A stretch of 64,000 bases of DNA from Ruminococcus sp. (GTDB lineage Bacteria; Bacillota; Clostridia; Lachnospirales; Lachnospiraceae): positions 1 through 64,000 of the forward strand of contig JACERV010000021.1 of assembly GCA_013911065.1 (NCBI GenBank). The letters run 5' to 3'. Position 1 is the first letter of the stretch. Each line of letters opens with the position of its first letter. The notes below the pieces were generated by a model. That model saw nothing but the letters and a program-made list of their open reading frames with translations, was not told where the DNA came from and ran no database searches. Made by a program: the position numbers and the translations under genes. Shown here piece by piece: positions 43,591 to 52,556 of this stretch.

Positions 43591-45261
43591 ATGGAAAAAA
43601 TATTAGATGAAAACTATTATGACTTTATAATTAACAACACGCTGGCGTTGCAGAGTGAGGGCGAATCTATTACTGTTTTAAATGAAAGGCACTCTATGCT
43701 CCATGTACCGGTCAATATTTTTAGTATGTGTGATCTTGGTATGTACCCATACAATAGATTTCCTACATTATTTACGCTGTCATCACAATTGAGTCTTGAC
43801 AGTTCCAATATATCTCAGGTACAGGCGAATCCATCTCTGGCCCTATTTGGGATGGGGGTCCTTATTGGTATCATTGATACAGGGGTGGACTATACACATC
43901 CTGCGTTTAAAAGAAGTGATAATACATCCCGCATTGTTTCTATTTGGGATCAGACGATCCAAGATGGGTATCCGCCTGAGGGATTTACCTATGGTACCGA
44001 ATATGATAATCAAATATTAAACCTTGCGTTAAGAACAGAGGAGCCTCTTACTATAGTGCCATCCACTGATACAAATGGGCATGGGACGGCAATAGCAAGT
44101 ATTGCAGCGGGAAGCCCAGATCCTGAAAATTCATTTACAGGAGTTGTCCCTCAATCCCAGTTGGTGGTGGTAAAGTTAAAGGAAGCAAAGCAAAATCTAC
44201 GCAGAATTTTTTCGGTGCCTGAGGGTGTGGTATGTTTTCAAGAAACGGATATTATTCTTGGAATCCGTTATGTACTTAATGTTGCACAAAGATTAAGGAG
44301 GCCGGTCGTTATCTTAATTGCAGTTGGCTCCAGTATGTCAGGACATGAGGGCGTAGGGGCAACAAGCAGTTATATAGACTACCTTTCACAGCTTTCTAAT
44401 GTGAATGTTGTTGTTTCGGCTGGAAATGAGGGGAATAAGAACAGACACTTTTATGGAAATGTACGGGCTGCCCCGTATGTCCAGGAATTTGAATTGAAGA
44501 TATCTGCGAACGACCCCTTTTTTTCCTTTCAGATCTGGCCTGATATCCAGGCCAGATTAGCTGTGCAGATTATTGCGCCAACAGGGGAAATGACATCACT
44601 CATTTACCCCTCTATTGGGACGTGTGTGAATCATCAGTTTGTATTCAGCCAGACTGAGATGTGGGTTAATAATATATTACTTGAAGAAGAAAACGGAAGC
44701 CAGCTTATATTGATTCGCTTTGCACATGCATCGGAAGGAATCTGGCGTGTGCGTGTCAATGGTATTGATCAAAATCCTTTTTCATATAATAGCTGGCTGC
44801 CAAGCGGCGATATGATTTCGAATGAGACCTTTTTCCTATTATCCACTCCTGAAACAACAATTACTGCTCCCGGCAATGCAGATCATGTGCTGACCGTAAC
44901 TGCTTACGATCAAGTCACGGGAAGTATTATAATAGATTCCAGCAGGGGATATACACGGGGGGGCAGGGTTAAGCCTGATGTGGCGGCACCGGGAAGTATG
45001 GTTCCATGTGCTGTCCCGGGAGGCGGATACGCCAGTTTAACAGGAACCGGCGCCGCCGCTGCCCATGCGTCAGGTGCTGTTGCCATGGTTTTTGAATGGG
45101 CAGTTGTCCGCGGAAATTATACATCTCTTACCGGGAAGGATGTCAACAGTCTGATTATCCGGGGGGCCACCAGAAATCCTATTTATGCATATCCCAATAA
45201 CATATGGGGATATGGGAAATTAAATATGTATGCTCTTTTTGAGCTGCTGACTTTCATTTAA
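43591..45261 (+). CDS. S8 subtilisin-like protein lacking the catalytic serine (Csp-like pseudoprotease)
   Basis: This 556-residue protein is a paralogue of the intact protease at 48445. An N-terminal prodomain-like part (about 1-90) precedes the S8 domain. Asp96 (GIIDTGVDYTH) and His164 (NGHGTAIAS) are present, and GNEG holds the oxyanion Asn. The serine position in SLTGTGAAAAHASGA is Gly487 (codon 45049-45051, GGC) instead of the usual GTSxAxP. It therefore cannot act as a protease. In spore formers such dead Csp homologues act as germination sensors or partners; that role here is inferred. Confidence 0.85.
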   Translation: MEKILDENYYDFIINNTLALQSEGESITVLNERHSMLHVPVNIFSMCDLGMYPYNRFPTLFTLSSQLSLDSSNISQVQANPSLALFGMGVLIGIIDTGVDYTHPAFKRSDNTSRIVSIWDQTIQDGYPPEGFTYGTEYDNQILNLALRTEEPLTIVPSTDTNGHGTAIASIAAGSPDPENSFTGVVPQSQLVVVKLKEAKQNLRRIFSVPEGVVCFQETDIILGIRYVLNVAQRLRRPVVILIAVGSSMSGHEGVGATSSYIDYLSQLSNVNVVVSAGNEGNKNRHFYGNVRAAPYVQEFELKISANDPFFSFQIWPDIQARLAVQIIAPTGEMTSLIYPSIGTCVNHQFVFSQTEMWVNNILLEEENGSQLILIRFAHASEGIWRVRVNGIDQNPFSYNSWLPSGDMISNETFFLLSTPETTITAPGNADHVLTVTAYDQVTGSIIIDSSRGYTRGGRVKPDVAAPGSMVPCAVPGGGYASLTGTGAAAAHASGAVAMVFEWAVVRGNYTSLTGKDVNSLIIRGATRNPIYAYPNNIWGYGKLNMYALFELLTFI

Positions 45262-45284
45262 CCGGTGTTAAAGAGGATGTAAGG

Positions 45285-46508
45285 CTATTTTCTAAATGCA
45301 AACTTAGGCACTCCTTTTTCAGTAGGAATATTGACTTCACCCTGAATCAGCGCCTGTGCATATGCAATGAATTCCTGGCTGACATCGGTTCCATCTTTTG
45401 TAATCCAATCAAGAGGTATCGTTTTTTCCTGGTTGCAGATGAGATTTACATCAGCAGTTACATAGTCAATAGTATAAGGCTCATCGCTGCTTCTTTTAAA
45501 AGCAATCATTTTACCAGTTTCCCCTTCCAAAGCACACTGCACTCCGTAGGCTCCGGAGGCAATAGCTTCTTTCTGGTCTGTTCCTGACAGCATGGTGGAG
45601 GAACACCGCTGGCAGACATTCAGTTCGATAGAACGTACTTTTACGCCGAGCCTGTCTTTAACCAAATTTTCAAGATACTTGCCGGAACCTGTCAACATTT
45701 TGTGGCCAAAAGCGTCTACTCCGATATCGCTGGAAAATTCACAGATGAAGGTTCCGTTTTTATCGTGGATTCCCTCAGAAATGCAGACAACAAGGTTTGG
45801 TGTTGTTTCTAAGGCTTCAGTGACCTTTTTAAGGAACAGTTCCTGGTCAAAGTCAGTTTCCGGCAGATAGATTAAGACAGGGTTGTCCCCATCAAATTTA
45901 CGGGCAAGGGCACTGGCCGCGGCGAGCCATCCGGCATGGCGGCCCATAATCTCTACAATTGTAACAGATTTTTTGTTGTCGTATACCGAAGCATCAATAC
46001 CGATTTCCCTGACTGTGGATGCAATATATTTAGCCGCGCTGCCAAAACCTGGCGTGTGGTCTGTTTCCACCAGGTCATTGTCAATGGTCTTGGGAATTCC
46101 GATAACTTTGATATCAGAGCCAGTTTTTTCCGCATAACGGGAGAGCTTGCTCACCGTGTCCATAGAGTCATTGCCGCCTATGTAAAAAAAGTAACCGATG
46201 TTCATGGCATGAAACTTCTCGAACAGCGTGGCATATACGGAATCATCCAAATTTTCAGGCAGTTTGTATCTGCATGAACCCAGGTAGGAGCCGGGGGTGG
46301 TTTTAATTAATTCCAATTCACCGGATATTTCCAGGGATTTCATGTCCATGCAGCGGCCGTTTAAAAAGCCTTCTATCCCGTTAATCATCCCATACACGGT
46401 GCCGAAAGAGTCTTCTCTGTTCAGTGCTTCATAGACTACTCCATACAGGCTGGCGTTAATAACTGCAGTTGGTCCGCCGGACTGGCCGACAATAACATTT
46501 TTTTTCAT
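45285..46508 (-). CDS. pfp: Pyrophosphate-dependent 6-phosphofructokinase, second copy
   Basis: This 407-residue paralogue of the enzyme at 290-1525 has the same motifs: VGQSGGPTAVINAS, GGNDSMDT, PKTIDND and MGRHAGWLAA. The Asp and Lys in these motifs indicate PPi as donor. The two proteins are clearly alike but not identical, and the C-terminal half differs more. It is transcribed alone, convergent with the S8 pseudoprotease gene. One copy may favour gluconeogenic direction or another sugar such as sedoheptulose-7-phosphate; the sequence alone does not decide. Confidence 0.92.
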   Translation of the reverse strand: MKKNVIVGQSGGPTAVINASLYGVVYEALNREDSFGTVYGMINGIEGFLNGRCMDMKSLEISGELELIKTTPGSYLGSCRYKLPENLDDSVYATLFEKFHAMNIGYFFYIGGNDSMDTVSKLSRYAEKTGSDIKVIGIPKTIDNDLVETDHTPGFGSAAKYIASTVREIGIDASVYDNKKSVTIVEIMGRHAGWLAAASALARKFDGDNPVLIYLPETDFDQELFLKKVTEALETTPNLVVCISEGIHDKNGTFICEFSSDIGVDAFGHKMLTGSGKYLENLVKDRLGVKVRSIELNVCQRCSSTMLSGTDQKEAIASGAYGVQCALEGETGKMIAFKRSSDEPYTIDYVTADVNLICNQEKTIPLDWITKDGTDVSQEFIAYAQALIQGEVNIPTEKGVPKFAFRK

Positions 46509-46711
46509 AATAAGTCCTCCAAAGTAATTTCAGGTTTTTTATATATTAACTATAATGGATAAATACTTTTTTTACAACCGGTACAAACTGTAGAAGAGTG
46601 TAAATTATAGTAATTGTTCAGAACCATGAACAGATACAATTTATCATAAAACAGTTGGAAATTTAGAAGATATGCATTATAATTGCAGTATCTGAATAAA
46701 GAGGTGTGATT

Positions 46712-47728
46712 ATGAAATATATATCATTTGCAGTTCCGTGTTACAATTCGGAAGCCTACATGGAAAAAGCGATTCAATCAATTTTAAAAGGCGGGGAAGA
46801 TGTAGAGATTATTGTCGTGAATGACGGATCTACAGACAAGACTAAGAAACTGGCCAAGCATTATGCAGAGTTGTACCCCACAATTGTAAAGGTGGTAAAT
46901 AAGGAAAATGGAGGACATGGGGATGCGGTAAATTCCGGGCTTTCCCATGCGACGGGCAGGTATTTTAAAGTTGTAGACAGCGATGACTGGGTAGATGAGG
47001 ATGCCTTGCTGAAGATTTTAGATACAGTGAAGGGATTTGTCCATGCAGAAACCGAGGTAGACATGATGGTGGCCAATTATGTTTATGAGAAGGTAGGGGT
47101 GGAGCATAAGAAGGTTATTCATTACCGTAATGTACTTCCGCAAAATCAGGTTTTCCACTGGGATGATATTGGACATTTCCATTTAGACCAGTATGTTTTG
47201 ATGCATTCTGTTATTTACCGGACAGAGATGCTCAAGCTCTGCCAGTTGAAGCTGCCAAAGCATACATTTTATGTAGACAATATTTATGTCTATTTCCCAC
47301 TGCCTCATGTGAGGACTATGTACTATATGGATGTGGACTTTTACCGGTATTTTATAGGCCGGGAGGATCAGTCTGTAAATGAGAAGGTTATGATCAGCAG
47401 GATTGACCAGCAGATATTTGTAACAAAATCTATGATAGCCATGTATGAGCTTAGAATGATATCCAGTAAAAAGCTCAGAAAGTATATGATTAATTATCTT
47501 GCGATTATGATGACGGTGTCGTCCATTTTGTGTATCCGGTCTAAGAAACAAGAGAATCTGGAGAAAAAAACGGAGCTTTGGAAGTATCTGAAAAAGAAAG
47601 ATTACAGCACTTATGTGAAGATTCGTTATGGAATTCTGGGGCAGACAATCAACCTCCCCGGCAGATCAGGCCGAAAGGTTTCATCTATGGCTTACAGTGT
47701 GGCCAGAAGGCTAATTGGGTTTAATTAG
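46712..47728 (+). CDS. Glycosyltransferase family 2
   Basis: This 338-residue enzyme has a GT-A fold. Motifs are FAVPCYNSEAYMEKAI near residue 5, IIVVNDGSTDKT near 35 and the metal-binding VVDSDDWVDEDAL near 93. The C-terminal part beyond about residue 250 is basic and may contact the membrane. It transfers a sugar to an unknown acceptor, perhaps for a surface glycan or glycolipid. GAGGTG lies about 6 bases before the ATG at 46712; an in-frame GTG at 46706 overlaps this site. Confidence 0.88.
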   Translation: MKYISFAVPCYNSEAYMEKAIQSILKGGEDVEIIVVNDGSTDKTKKLAKHYAELYPTIVKVVNKENGGHGDAVNSGLSHATGRYFKVVDSDDWVDEDALLKILDTVKGFVHAETEVDMMVANYVYEKVGVEHKKVIHYRNVLPQNQVFHWDDIGHFHLDQYVLMHSVIYRTEMLKLCQLKLPKHTFYVDNIYVYFPLPHVRTMYYMDVDFYRYFIGREDQSVNEKVMISRIDQQIFVTKSMIAMYELRMISSKKLRKYMINYLAIMMTVSSILCIRSKKQENLEKKTELWKYLKKKDYSTYVKIRYGILGQTINLPGRSGRKVSSMAYSVARRLIGFN

Positions 47729-47791
47729 CAATTCAATAAGTATAATTTACCAGCCAGAGTGCATACTAGTAGTAAAAAAGGAGTATGTATT

Positions 47792-48388
47792 ATGGCTGTT
47801 AATTTTGCAGAAAGTAAGACGAAATACAATTTGATGAGGGCGTTTGCAGGTGAGAGCCAGGCAAGGAACCGGTATACAATTGCAGCAGATAAGGCCAGAG
47901 AACTGGAAATGTATACAATTTCAGATATTTTCTTATATACCGCAGATCAGGAAAGAGCCCATGCTGAGAGATATTATGAGCTTCTTAAAGACCTTTCCGG
48001 GGAAACTATTTTTATTGATGGCGGATATCCGGTAGACCAGCAGGAGACGCTTGAGGAACTTCTGCGCGCTGCAGAGCATAATGAAAGAGAGGAATACGAG
48101 GACGTATATCAGACATTTGGTGATGTGGCAAAGGAAGAAGGGTTTTTGGAGGCGTCTTACACTTTTTATCAAATTGCAGAAATAGAACATACTCACCAGG
48201 AACGGTTTGGTGAAGTGGCTAAACTGCTGGAAAACAATCAGTATTTCTCTAGTGAGAGTGAATCCAAGTGGATATGTACGAATTGCGGACATATTCATGA
48301 GGGAAAACAAGTTCCGGCTGTATGTCCGGTCTGCCGTCATGTACAAGGATATTTCTTGCCTTATACACTTGCAGCATATAAAGTCTAG
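47792..48388 (+). CDS. rbr: Rubrerythrin
   Basis: This 198-residue peroxide reductase has an N-terminal ferritin-like four-helix bundle with ligand-bearing helices (AGESQARNRY, QERAHAERYYELL, EIEHTHQERF) that bind a di-iron centre. A C-terminal rubredoxin-like zinc/iron knuckle (ICTNCGH, CPVCRH) follows. It protects anaerobes against hydrogen peroxide and oxygen, taking electrons from NAD(P)H via a partner. The start at 47792 follows AAAAGGAG. It is monocistronic or leads into the S8 protease. Confidence 0.95.
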   Translation: MAVNFAESKTKYNLMRAFAGESQARNRYTIAADKARELEMYTISDIFLYTADQERAHAERYYELLKDLSGETIFIDGGYPVDQQETLEELLRAAEHNEREEYEDVYQTFGDVAKEEGFLEASYTFYQIAEIEHTHQERFGEVAKLLENNQYFSSESESKWICTNCGHIHEGKQVPAVCPVCRHVQGYFLPYTLAAYKV

Positions 48389-48444
48389 CCCATCAGAGGA
48401 GACATCTTATATTGTTATGAATTGAATAACCAGGAGGGCATTAA

Positions 48445-50187
48445 ATGAGCCAGAAAGTAGAAAACCTGCTGAATCTTGCATTGGATGCTACGGAAGAGGA
48501 AAGACTGAAGTCATTGGAATTGGATGTTGGATATAATCCGGTTGACCGGGAGTGGGATTTGATTATCAAGTACTCTGGTTCCCTGGAGGTTGTGAGTGAG
48601 TTGGCTACATCTGTAACGGAACTATCCAATGAGTATGCAATTATTACAATCAGAGAATCATTAATTCCAGCACTGACATTAATGCCTCAGGTAGAATTTA
48701 TAGAAAAACCAAAGAGACTATTTTTTCAGGTGGTAAATGGAAAGCGAGTTTCCTGCATCGATCCGGTGCAGCGGGCTCCTTTTTCATTGTTTGGAAGGGG
48801 GACCCTGGTTGCAGTTTTGGACAGCGGAATTGATTATACCCTTGCAGATTTTAGGAATCCGGACGGAACTACACGAATAAGAGCACTGTGGGACCAGACG
48901 ATATCTGGAAATCCGCCCGCAGGATATCATATCGGTACGGAATATACTATGGCTGAGATTAACGAGGCTCTGAGCCAGGATAACCGGATGGACAGAGAAA
49001 GCATTGTGCCCAGCCGGGATACATCGGGACACGGAACGTCAGTAGCAGGAATTGCCGCAGGCAATGGAGCCGGGAGTCCAAACAGGTTGAATTCAGGGGT
49101 TGCATCCGAAAGTGAACTTTTAATTGTTAAACTGGGAACTCCCAGACCGGAAGGCTTTCCCAGGACTACAGAACTGATGCTGGCAGTGGATTATGCCGTG
49201 AGAAAAGGGCTGGAATACCAGATGCCGGTGGCTATAAATATCAGCTTTGGAAATACATACGGTTCCCATGATGGAACTTCCCTTCTGGAACGGTTTTTGG
49301 ATGATATATCGAACTATTGGAAATGTGTCATATGTGTAGGCAGCGGGAACGAGGGAACAAGCAGCGGGCATACGTCGGGGATTCTTACCCAGGGAGTGGA
49401 AGAGCGCATTCAATTAGGGGTGCAGGTGAATGAACCCACACTCAATGTACAGGTGTGGAAATCTTATGTGGATGATGTAGATATTTCCATAGAAAGTCCT
49501 TCTGGAGTAAGAGTCGGACCCCTTCAGCAGATTCTGGGTCCCCAGCGTTTTACACTGGAAGGAACGGAGATTCTTCTATATTATGGAGAACCAAGTCCAT
49601 ATAGTGTAAGGCAGGAAATTTTTATAGACCTTCTTCCCAGGTATACCTATATAGACAGTGGTGTGTGGCAGATTATACTGACTCCCCGGAGAGTTGTCAC
49701 GGGAGAGTATCAGATGTGGCTGCCAAGCCAGGGTGTACTAAATGTGGGCACTGGATTTTTGTTTCCTAAAAGTGATGTCACGCTTACTATTCCATCCACG
49801 GCTTCCCGGGTGATAACTGTGGGGGCATATAACGCGCTTACATTTACCTATGCAGATTTTTCCGGCAGAGGAGCAGCAGCTGTAGACGGATATCCCACAG
49901 CAGCGAAACCAGATCTGGTAGCTCCCGGTGTGCGTGTTACGACAGTGGTACCCGGAGGTGCATATGCGGAAGTTACCGGTACGTCTTTTGCTACACCTTT
50001 TGTGACTGGAAGTGCCGCACTTATGATGGAATGGGGAATTGTAAATGGGTATGATGCGTATTTATACGGAGAAAAAGTGAAAGCTTATCTGCGCAGAGGA
50101 GCCCGCCAACTTCCTGGATTCAGTGTGTGGCCCAATAATCAGATGGGATATGGGGCTTTATGTGTGCGGGACAGTATACCTGTGTAA
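48445..50187 (+). CDS. S8 subtilisin-like serine protease (Csp-like)
   Basis: This 580-residue serine protease has an N-terminal prodomain-like region of about 100 residues and a full S8 catalytic triad: Asp126 (VLDSGIDYT), His196 (SGHGTSVAG) and Ser514 (TGTSFATPF). There is no signal peptide. A large insert of roughly 180 residues lies between GNEG and the serine segment, as in CspB-type proteases that activate spore cortex hydrolases. It parallels the dead paralogue at 43591. AGGAGG precedes the ATG. The Csp role in germination is inferred from architecture. Confidence 0.88.
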   Translation: MSQKVENLLNLALDATEEERLKSLELDVGYNPVDREWDLIIKYSGSLEVVSELATSVTELSNEYAIITIRESLIPALTLMPQVEFIEKPKRLFFQVVNGKRVSCIDPVQRAPFSLFGRGTLVAVLDSGIDYTLADFRNPDGTTRIRALWDQTISGNPPAGYHIGTEYTMAEINEALSQDNRMDRESIVPSRDTSGHGTSVAGIAAGNGAGSPNRLNSGVASESELLIVKLGTPRPEGFPRTTELMLAVDYAVRKGLEYQMPVAINISFGNTYGSHDGTSLLERFLDDISNYWKCVICVGSGNEGTSSGHTSGILTQGVEERIQLGVQVNEPTLNVQVWKSYVDDVDISIESPSGVRVGPLQQILGPQRFTLEGTEILLYYGEPSPYSVRQEIFIDLLPRYTYIDSGVWQIILTPRRVVTGEYQMWLPSQGVLNVGTGFLFPKSDVTLTIPSTASRVITVGAYNALTFTYADFSGRGAAAVDGYPTAAKPDLVAPGVRVTTVVPGGAYAEVTGTSFATPFVTGSAALMMEWGIVNGYDAYLYGEKVKAYLRRGARQLPGFSVWPNNQMGYGALCVRDSIPV

Positions 50188-50209
50188 GAGCGGGCGGTCT
50201 TTCTTCAAT

Positions 50210-50278
50210 ATACCCTATTAAACATTAGTAGTTCAATTAAGTATACCTTCTTGAACATTAGTAGTTCAAGAAGTATAC
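50210..50278. repeat. Tandem palindromic elements, ATTAGTA-loop family, copies 3 and 4
   Basis: Copy 3 is TATAC...ATTAAAC, ATTAGTA, GTTCAATTAAGTATA. Copy 4 is GTATAC, CTTCTTGAAC, ATTAGTA, GTTCAAGAAG, TATAC, a near-perfect 15-bp stem. They share the GTATA segment at 50241. The seven-base loop ATTAGTA matches copies at 1791 and (inverted) 26718. They lie between the S8 protease and the NUDIX gene. Confidence 0.75.
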
Positions 50279-50391
50279 AGTATTGAAAGTCTGCACGGCT
50301 AAACTATAACAAAAATGAAAATAATAATCTGCAAAATGCTTTATATGTGGTAAAATAGAGAAAGATAAAAAGTAAACGAGGTAAGAGAACG

Positions 50392-50877
50392 ATGTTTCGT
50401 CTGAGTACACTGTGTTACATTGAAAAAGATGGCTGTTATTTGATGCTGCACCGGACAGTCAAGGAAAATGATGTGAATAAGGATAAGTGGATAGGTGTGG
50501 GAGGACATTTTGAAGCCCGGGAAAGTCCGGAGGAGTGCCTGTTGAGAGAAGTAAAGGAAGAAACGGGATATACGCTGACCTCTTATAAATACAGGGGGAT
50601 TGTAACTTTCATATATGGAGAGGATATTGTAGAATATATGTCTCTGTACACGGCGGATGATTTTACCGGCGTGCCAATCCCCTGTAACGAGGGCGAACTG
50701 GAATGGGTGGATAAGAAGGCGGTTTTCAGTCTGAACATCTGGGAAGGAGATAAGATCTTTTTCCGTCTTTTAGAAGAGGAGAGAGAATTCTTTTCTCTCA
50801 AACTGGTGTACGATAAGGATGACATTCTGCGGTATGCTGCATTGGACGGCAAGCCTATGGAAGTAGGGAGGAGATAG
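50392..50877 (+). CDS. NUDIX hydrolase (MutT-like)
   Basis: This 161-residue protein has a complete NUDIX box (GGHFEARESPEECLLREV followed by KEETG, near residue 40). Such enzymes hydrolyse nucleoside diphosphate derivatives, here perhaps 8-oxo-dGTP or a nucleotide sugar. Its stop is 4 bases before the start of the nucleotidyltransferase, so the two are co-transcribed. The pairing with a nucleotidyltransferase suggests nucleotide or NAD-related metabolism, though the substrate cannot be told. Confidence 0.9.
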   Translation: MFRLSTLCYIEKDGCYLMLHRTVKENDVNKDKWIGVGGHFEARESPEECLLREVKEETGYTLTSYKYRGIVTFIYGEDIVEYMSLYTADDFTGVPIPCNEGELEWVDKKAVFSLNIWEGDKIFFRLLEEEREFFSLKLVYDKDDILRYAALDGKPMEVGRR

Positions 50878-50881
50878 AATA

Positions 50882-51448
50882 ATGGTTGAAGCAGGAGTTA
50901 TACACGGAAGATTTCAAATTTTCCATTTAAAGCACATGGAATATTTACTGGCAGCAAAAATGAGATGTAAGAAGTTATATATTGGAATTACACACTCAGA
51001 TATTGTTTCTTTTGCAGCAACATCTGATTTGGATTTGCATGGAACGACAAGACGGGACAACCCCCTCACATATTTTGAACGTCTTGAGATGATACAGGGG
51101 GCATTAGCAGATTTTGGAGTAAAAAGAGAAGAATATGAGATTATTCCCTTTCCTGTGAGCCAGCCTGATTTAATTCTCCAATATGCGCCCAGGGATGCAG
51201 TCTATTATATGAGCCTATGTACCGAGTGGGATGAAGAACGTTATCAGATTCTCCAGGGACTGGGGCTGGAGACAGAGGTCCTCTGGAGAAGGACAAAGGA
51301 AGACATGGGAATTACCGGGAGCGAAATCAGGAAATTAATTGTAGAAGAAAAGGATTGGCAGCAGTATGTGCCTAAAACAGTAAGTGAATATATTACAGAA
51401 CATGAAATAGAGCAGAGAATACTAAACTTGAATTATCTGTTCGAATAG
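50882..51448 (+). CDS. Nicotinamide-nucleotide adenylyltransferase-like (NadM-type) protein
   Basis: This 188-residue nucleotidyltransferase has GRFQIFHLKHMEYL near residue 9 (the HxGH-like GRFQxFHxxH motif) and ITGSEIRKL near 140 (the ISGTxIR-like motif). This is the alpha/beta phosphodiesterase superfamily of NadM and related adenylyl- or cytidylyl-transferases. It probably makes NAD or a related dinucleotide from a mononucleotide and ATP. The gene follows the NUDIX gene by 4 bases, consistent with a NAD or nucleotide-recycling pair. Confidence 0.85.
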   Translation: MVEAGVIHGRFQIFHLKHMEYLLAAKMRCKKLYIGITHSDIVSFAATSDLDLHGTTRRDNPLTYFERLEMIQGALADFGVKREEYEIIPFPVSQPDLILQYAPRDAVYYMSLCTEWDEERYQILQGLGLETEVLWRRTKEDMGITGSEIRKLIVEEKDWQQYVPKTVSEYITEHEIEQRILNLNYLFE

Positions 51449-51457
51449 AAGAAATCA

Positions 51458-51509
51458 GGAGTAAATGGATGAGGGGAGAAATGTTCTCCCTCATCTATTT
51501 ACTCCTTTT
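51458..51509. terminator. Terminator between convergent genes
   Basis: GGAGTAAAT, GATGAGGGGAGAA, a short loop, TTCTCCCTCATC and ATTTACTCC pair over more than 20 bp, followed by TTTT. It ends the nucleotidyltransferase transcript and may serve the convergent HlyIII gene as well. Confidence 0.85.
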
Positions 51510-51537
51510 GAGTCCGGTAAAATGGGTTCTGTTTTAC

Positions 51538-52197
51538 TTATGGCAGCAGAAAAGCATACATAAGAACAAAGTGGCAAATGCTGCCGCCCATAACAAACAA
51601 GTGGAATATTTCATGACTTCCGAAGTTTTTATGTTTGTCATTGAATATAGGAACTTTCAGCGCATAAATAATTCCTCCGATTGTGTAGATGATGCCTCCG
51701 GCTAAAAGCCATGAAAATGCCGCACTGGACATGTTATTTAAAATTTGGGTAAAAGCCAGTACACAGGCCCAGCCCATTCCGATATACAAAATAGAAGATA
51801 CCCATTTTGGGCAAAATACCCAAAAAGCTTTGATTAGAATTCCTAAGATTGCAATGAACCACACAATTCCGAGAAGAATTTTGCCTGTGCGTCCCTGCAG
51901 AACCAAAAGGCAAATTGGTGTGTAGCTTCCGGCAATTAGTATAAAAATCATCATATGGTCAATCTTTTTTAAAATAGTATTTTTCTTTTCCGATAAATTA
52001 AACGTATGGTAAGTAGTGCTTGCTGCATACAATAAAATCAGGCTTACAGCGTAAATGGCCAGAGAAATCACATAGAGCTTGCTTGGCTCGTGCGCTGCTT
52101 TTATTAACAAAGGGATTGCTGCGAATATTGCCATCAGCATTCCGATGAAATGTGTAATTGCGCTTCCTGGATCCTTAATAAATTGTTTTTTGTTCAT
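51538..52197 (-). CDS. HlyIII/PAQR family membrane protein
   Basis: This 219-residue protein has about seven transmembrane helices. Conserved family residues are visible: DPGSAITHFIGM near residue 9, STTYHTF near 60 and the C-terminal HEIFHLFVMGG (His near 194). These form a metal site in PAQR/HlyIII proteins, which are linked to membrane-fluidity sensing and hydrolase activity in the broader family. The bacterial role is not settled. It is transcribed alone and convergent with the NUDIX-nucleotidyltransferase pair. Confidence 0.9.
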   Translation of the reverse strand: MNKKQFIKDPGSAITHFIGMLMAIFAAIPLLIKAAHEPSKLYVISLAIYAVSLILLYAASTTYHTFNLSEKKNTILKKIDHMMIFILIAGSYTPICLLVLQGRTGKILLGIVWFIAILGILIKAFWVFCPKWVSSILYIGMGWACVLAFTQILNNMSSAAFSWLLAGGIIYTIGGIIYALKVPIFNDKHKNFGSHEIFHLFVMGGSICHFVLMYAFLLP

Positions 52198-52365
52198 AAG
52201 TGACGCACCTCCTAGAAATTAAAGACATTATAAGTAGTATTGAAAACTACATTTAGCATATGCATATATTACAACTAATATTACAAAATTGCAAGAGTTG
52301 GAGCATAATTTTTTTCTAGTGTTATAATATAGCCATGAGCTCGATTCCGCTTCGCTACATCTCGC

Positions 52366-52445
52366 TGGCGCAGAGCGCCAAATACATGTCTTGGAATAGT
52401 TGCATACAAAAGCAAGCTTTCTTCTGCAGCTATTCCAAGACATGT
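52366..52445. other. Long stem-loops between HlyIII and the DEAD-box gene
   Basis: TGGCGC/GCGCCA (52366-52380) is followed by a 16-bp perfect stem (52384-52399 with 52430-52445), extended by TGCA pairing to about 21 bp. A TATAAT at 52323-52328 lies upstream. No coding frame fits. It could be a small RNA, a regulatory stem or a decayed mobile repeat. 52198-52365 holds nothing else I can name. Confidence 0.5.
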
Positions 52446-52470
52446 GCATGGCTGAACTGTAACGTGCAAA

Positions 52471-52499
52471 TTGACATTTGACAGGAAGTTTGTTATGAT
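52471..52499 (+). promoter_or_regulatory. Promoter for the DEAD-box helicase
   Basis: A perfect TTGACA and TATGAT lie 17 bases apart, 115 bases before the helicase ATG. The predicted start, near 52506, precedes the leader terminator by only about a dozen bases. Confidence 0.8.
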
Positions 52500-52518
52500 A
52501 CCATGTGAGACTTTGTGA

Positions 52519-52556
52519 ATATCCTTTACTTGGTGTCAGGTAAAGGGTATTTTTTT
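52519..52556 (+). terminator. Leader terminator (attenuator) before the helicase gene
   Basis: ATATCCTTTAC pairs with GTAAAGGGTAT over 11 bp (one G-U pair), a 10-nt loop between, followed by TTTTTT. It sits between the promoter at 52471 and the helicase at 52614, so expression must depend on read-through. Confidence 0.75.
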
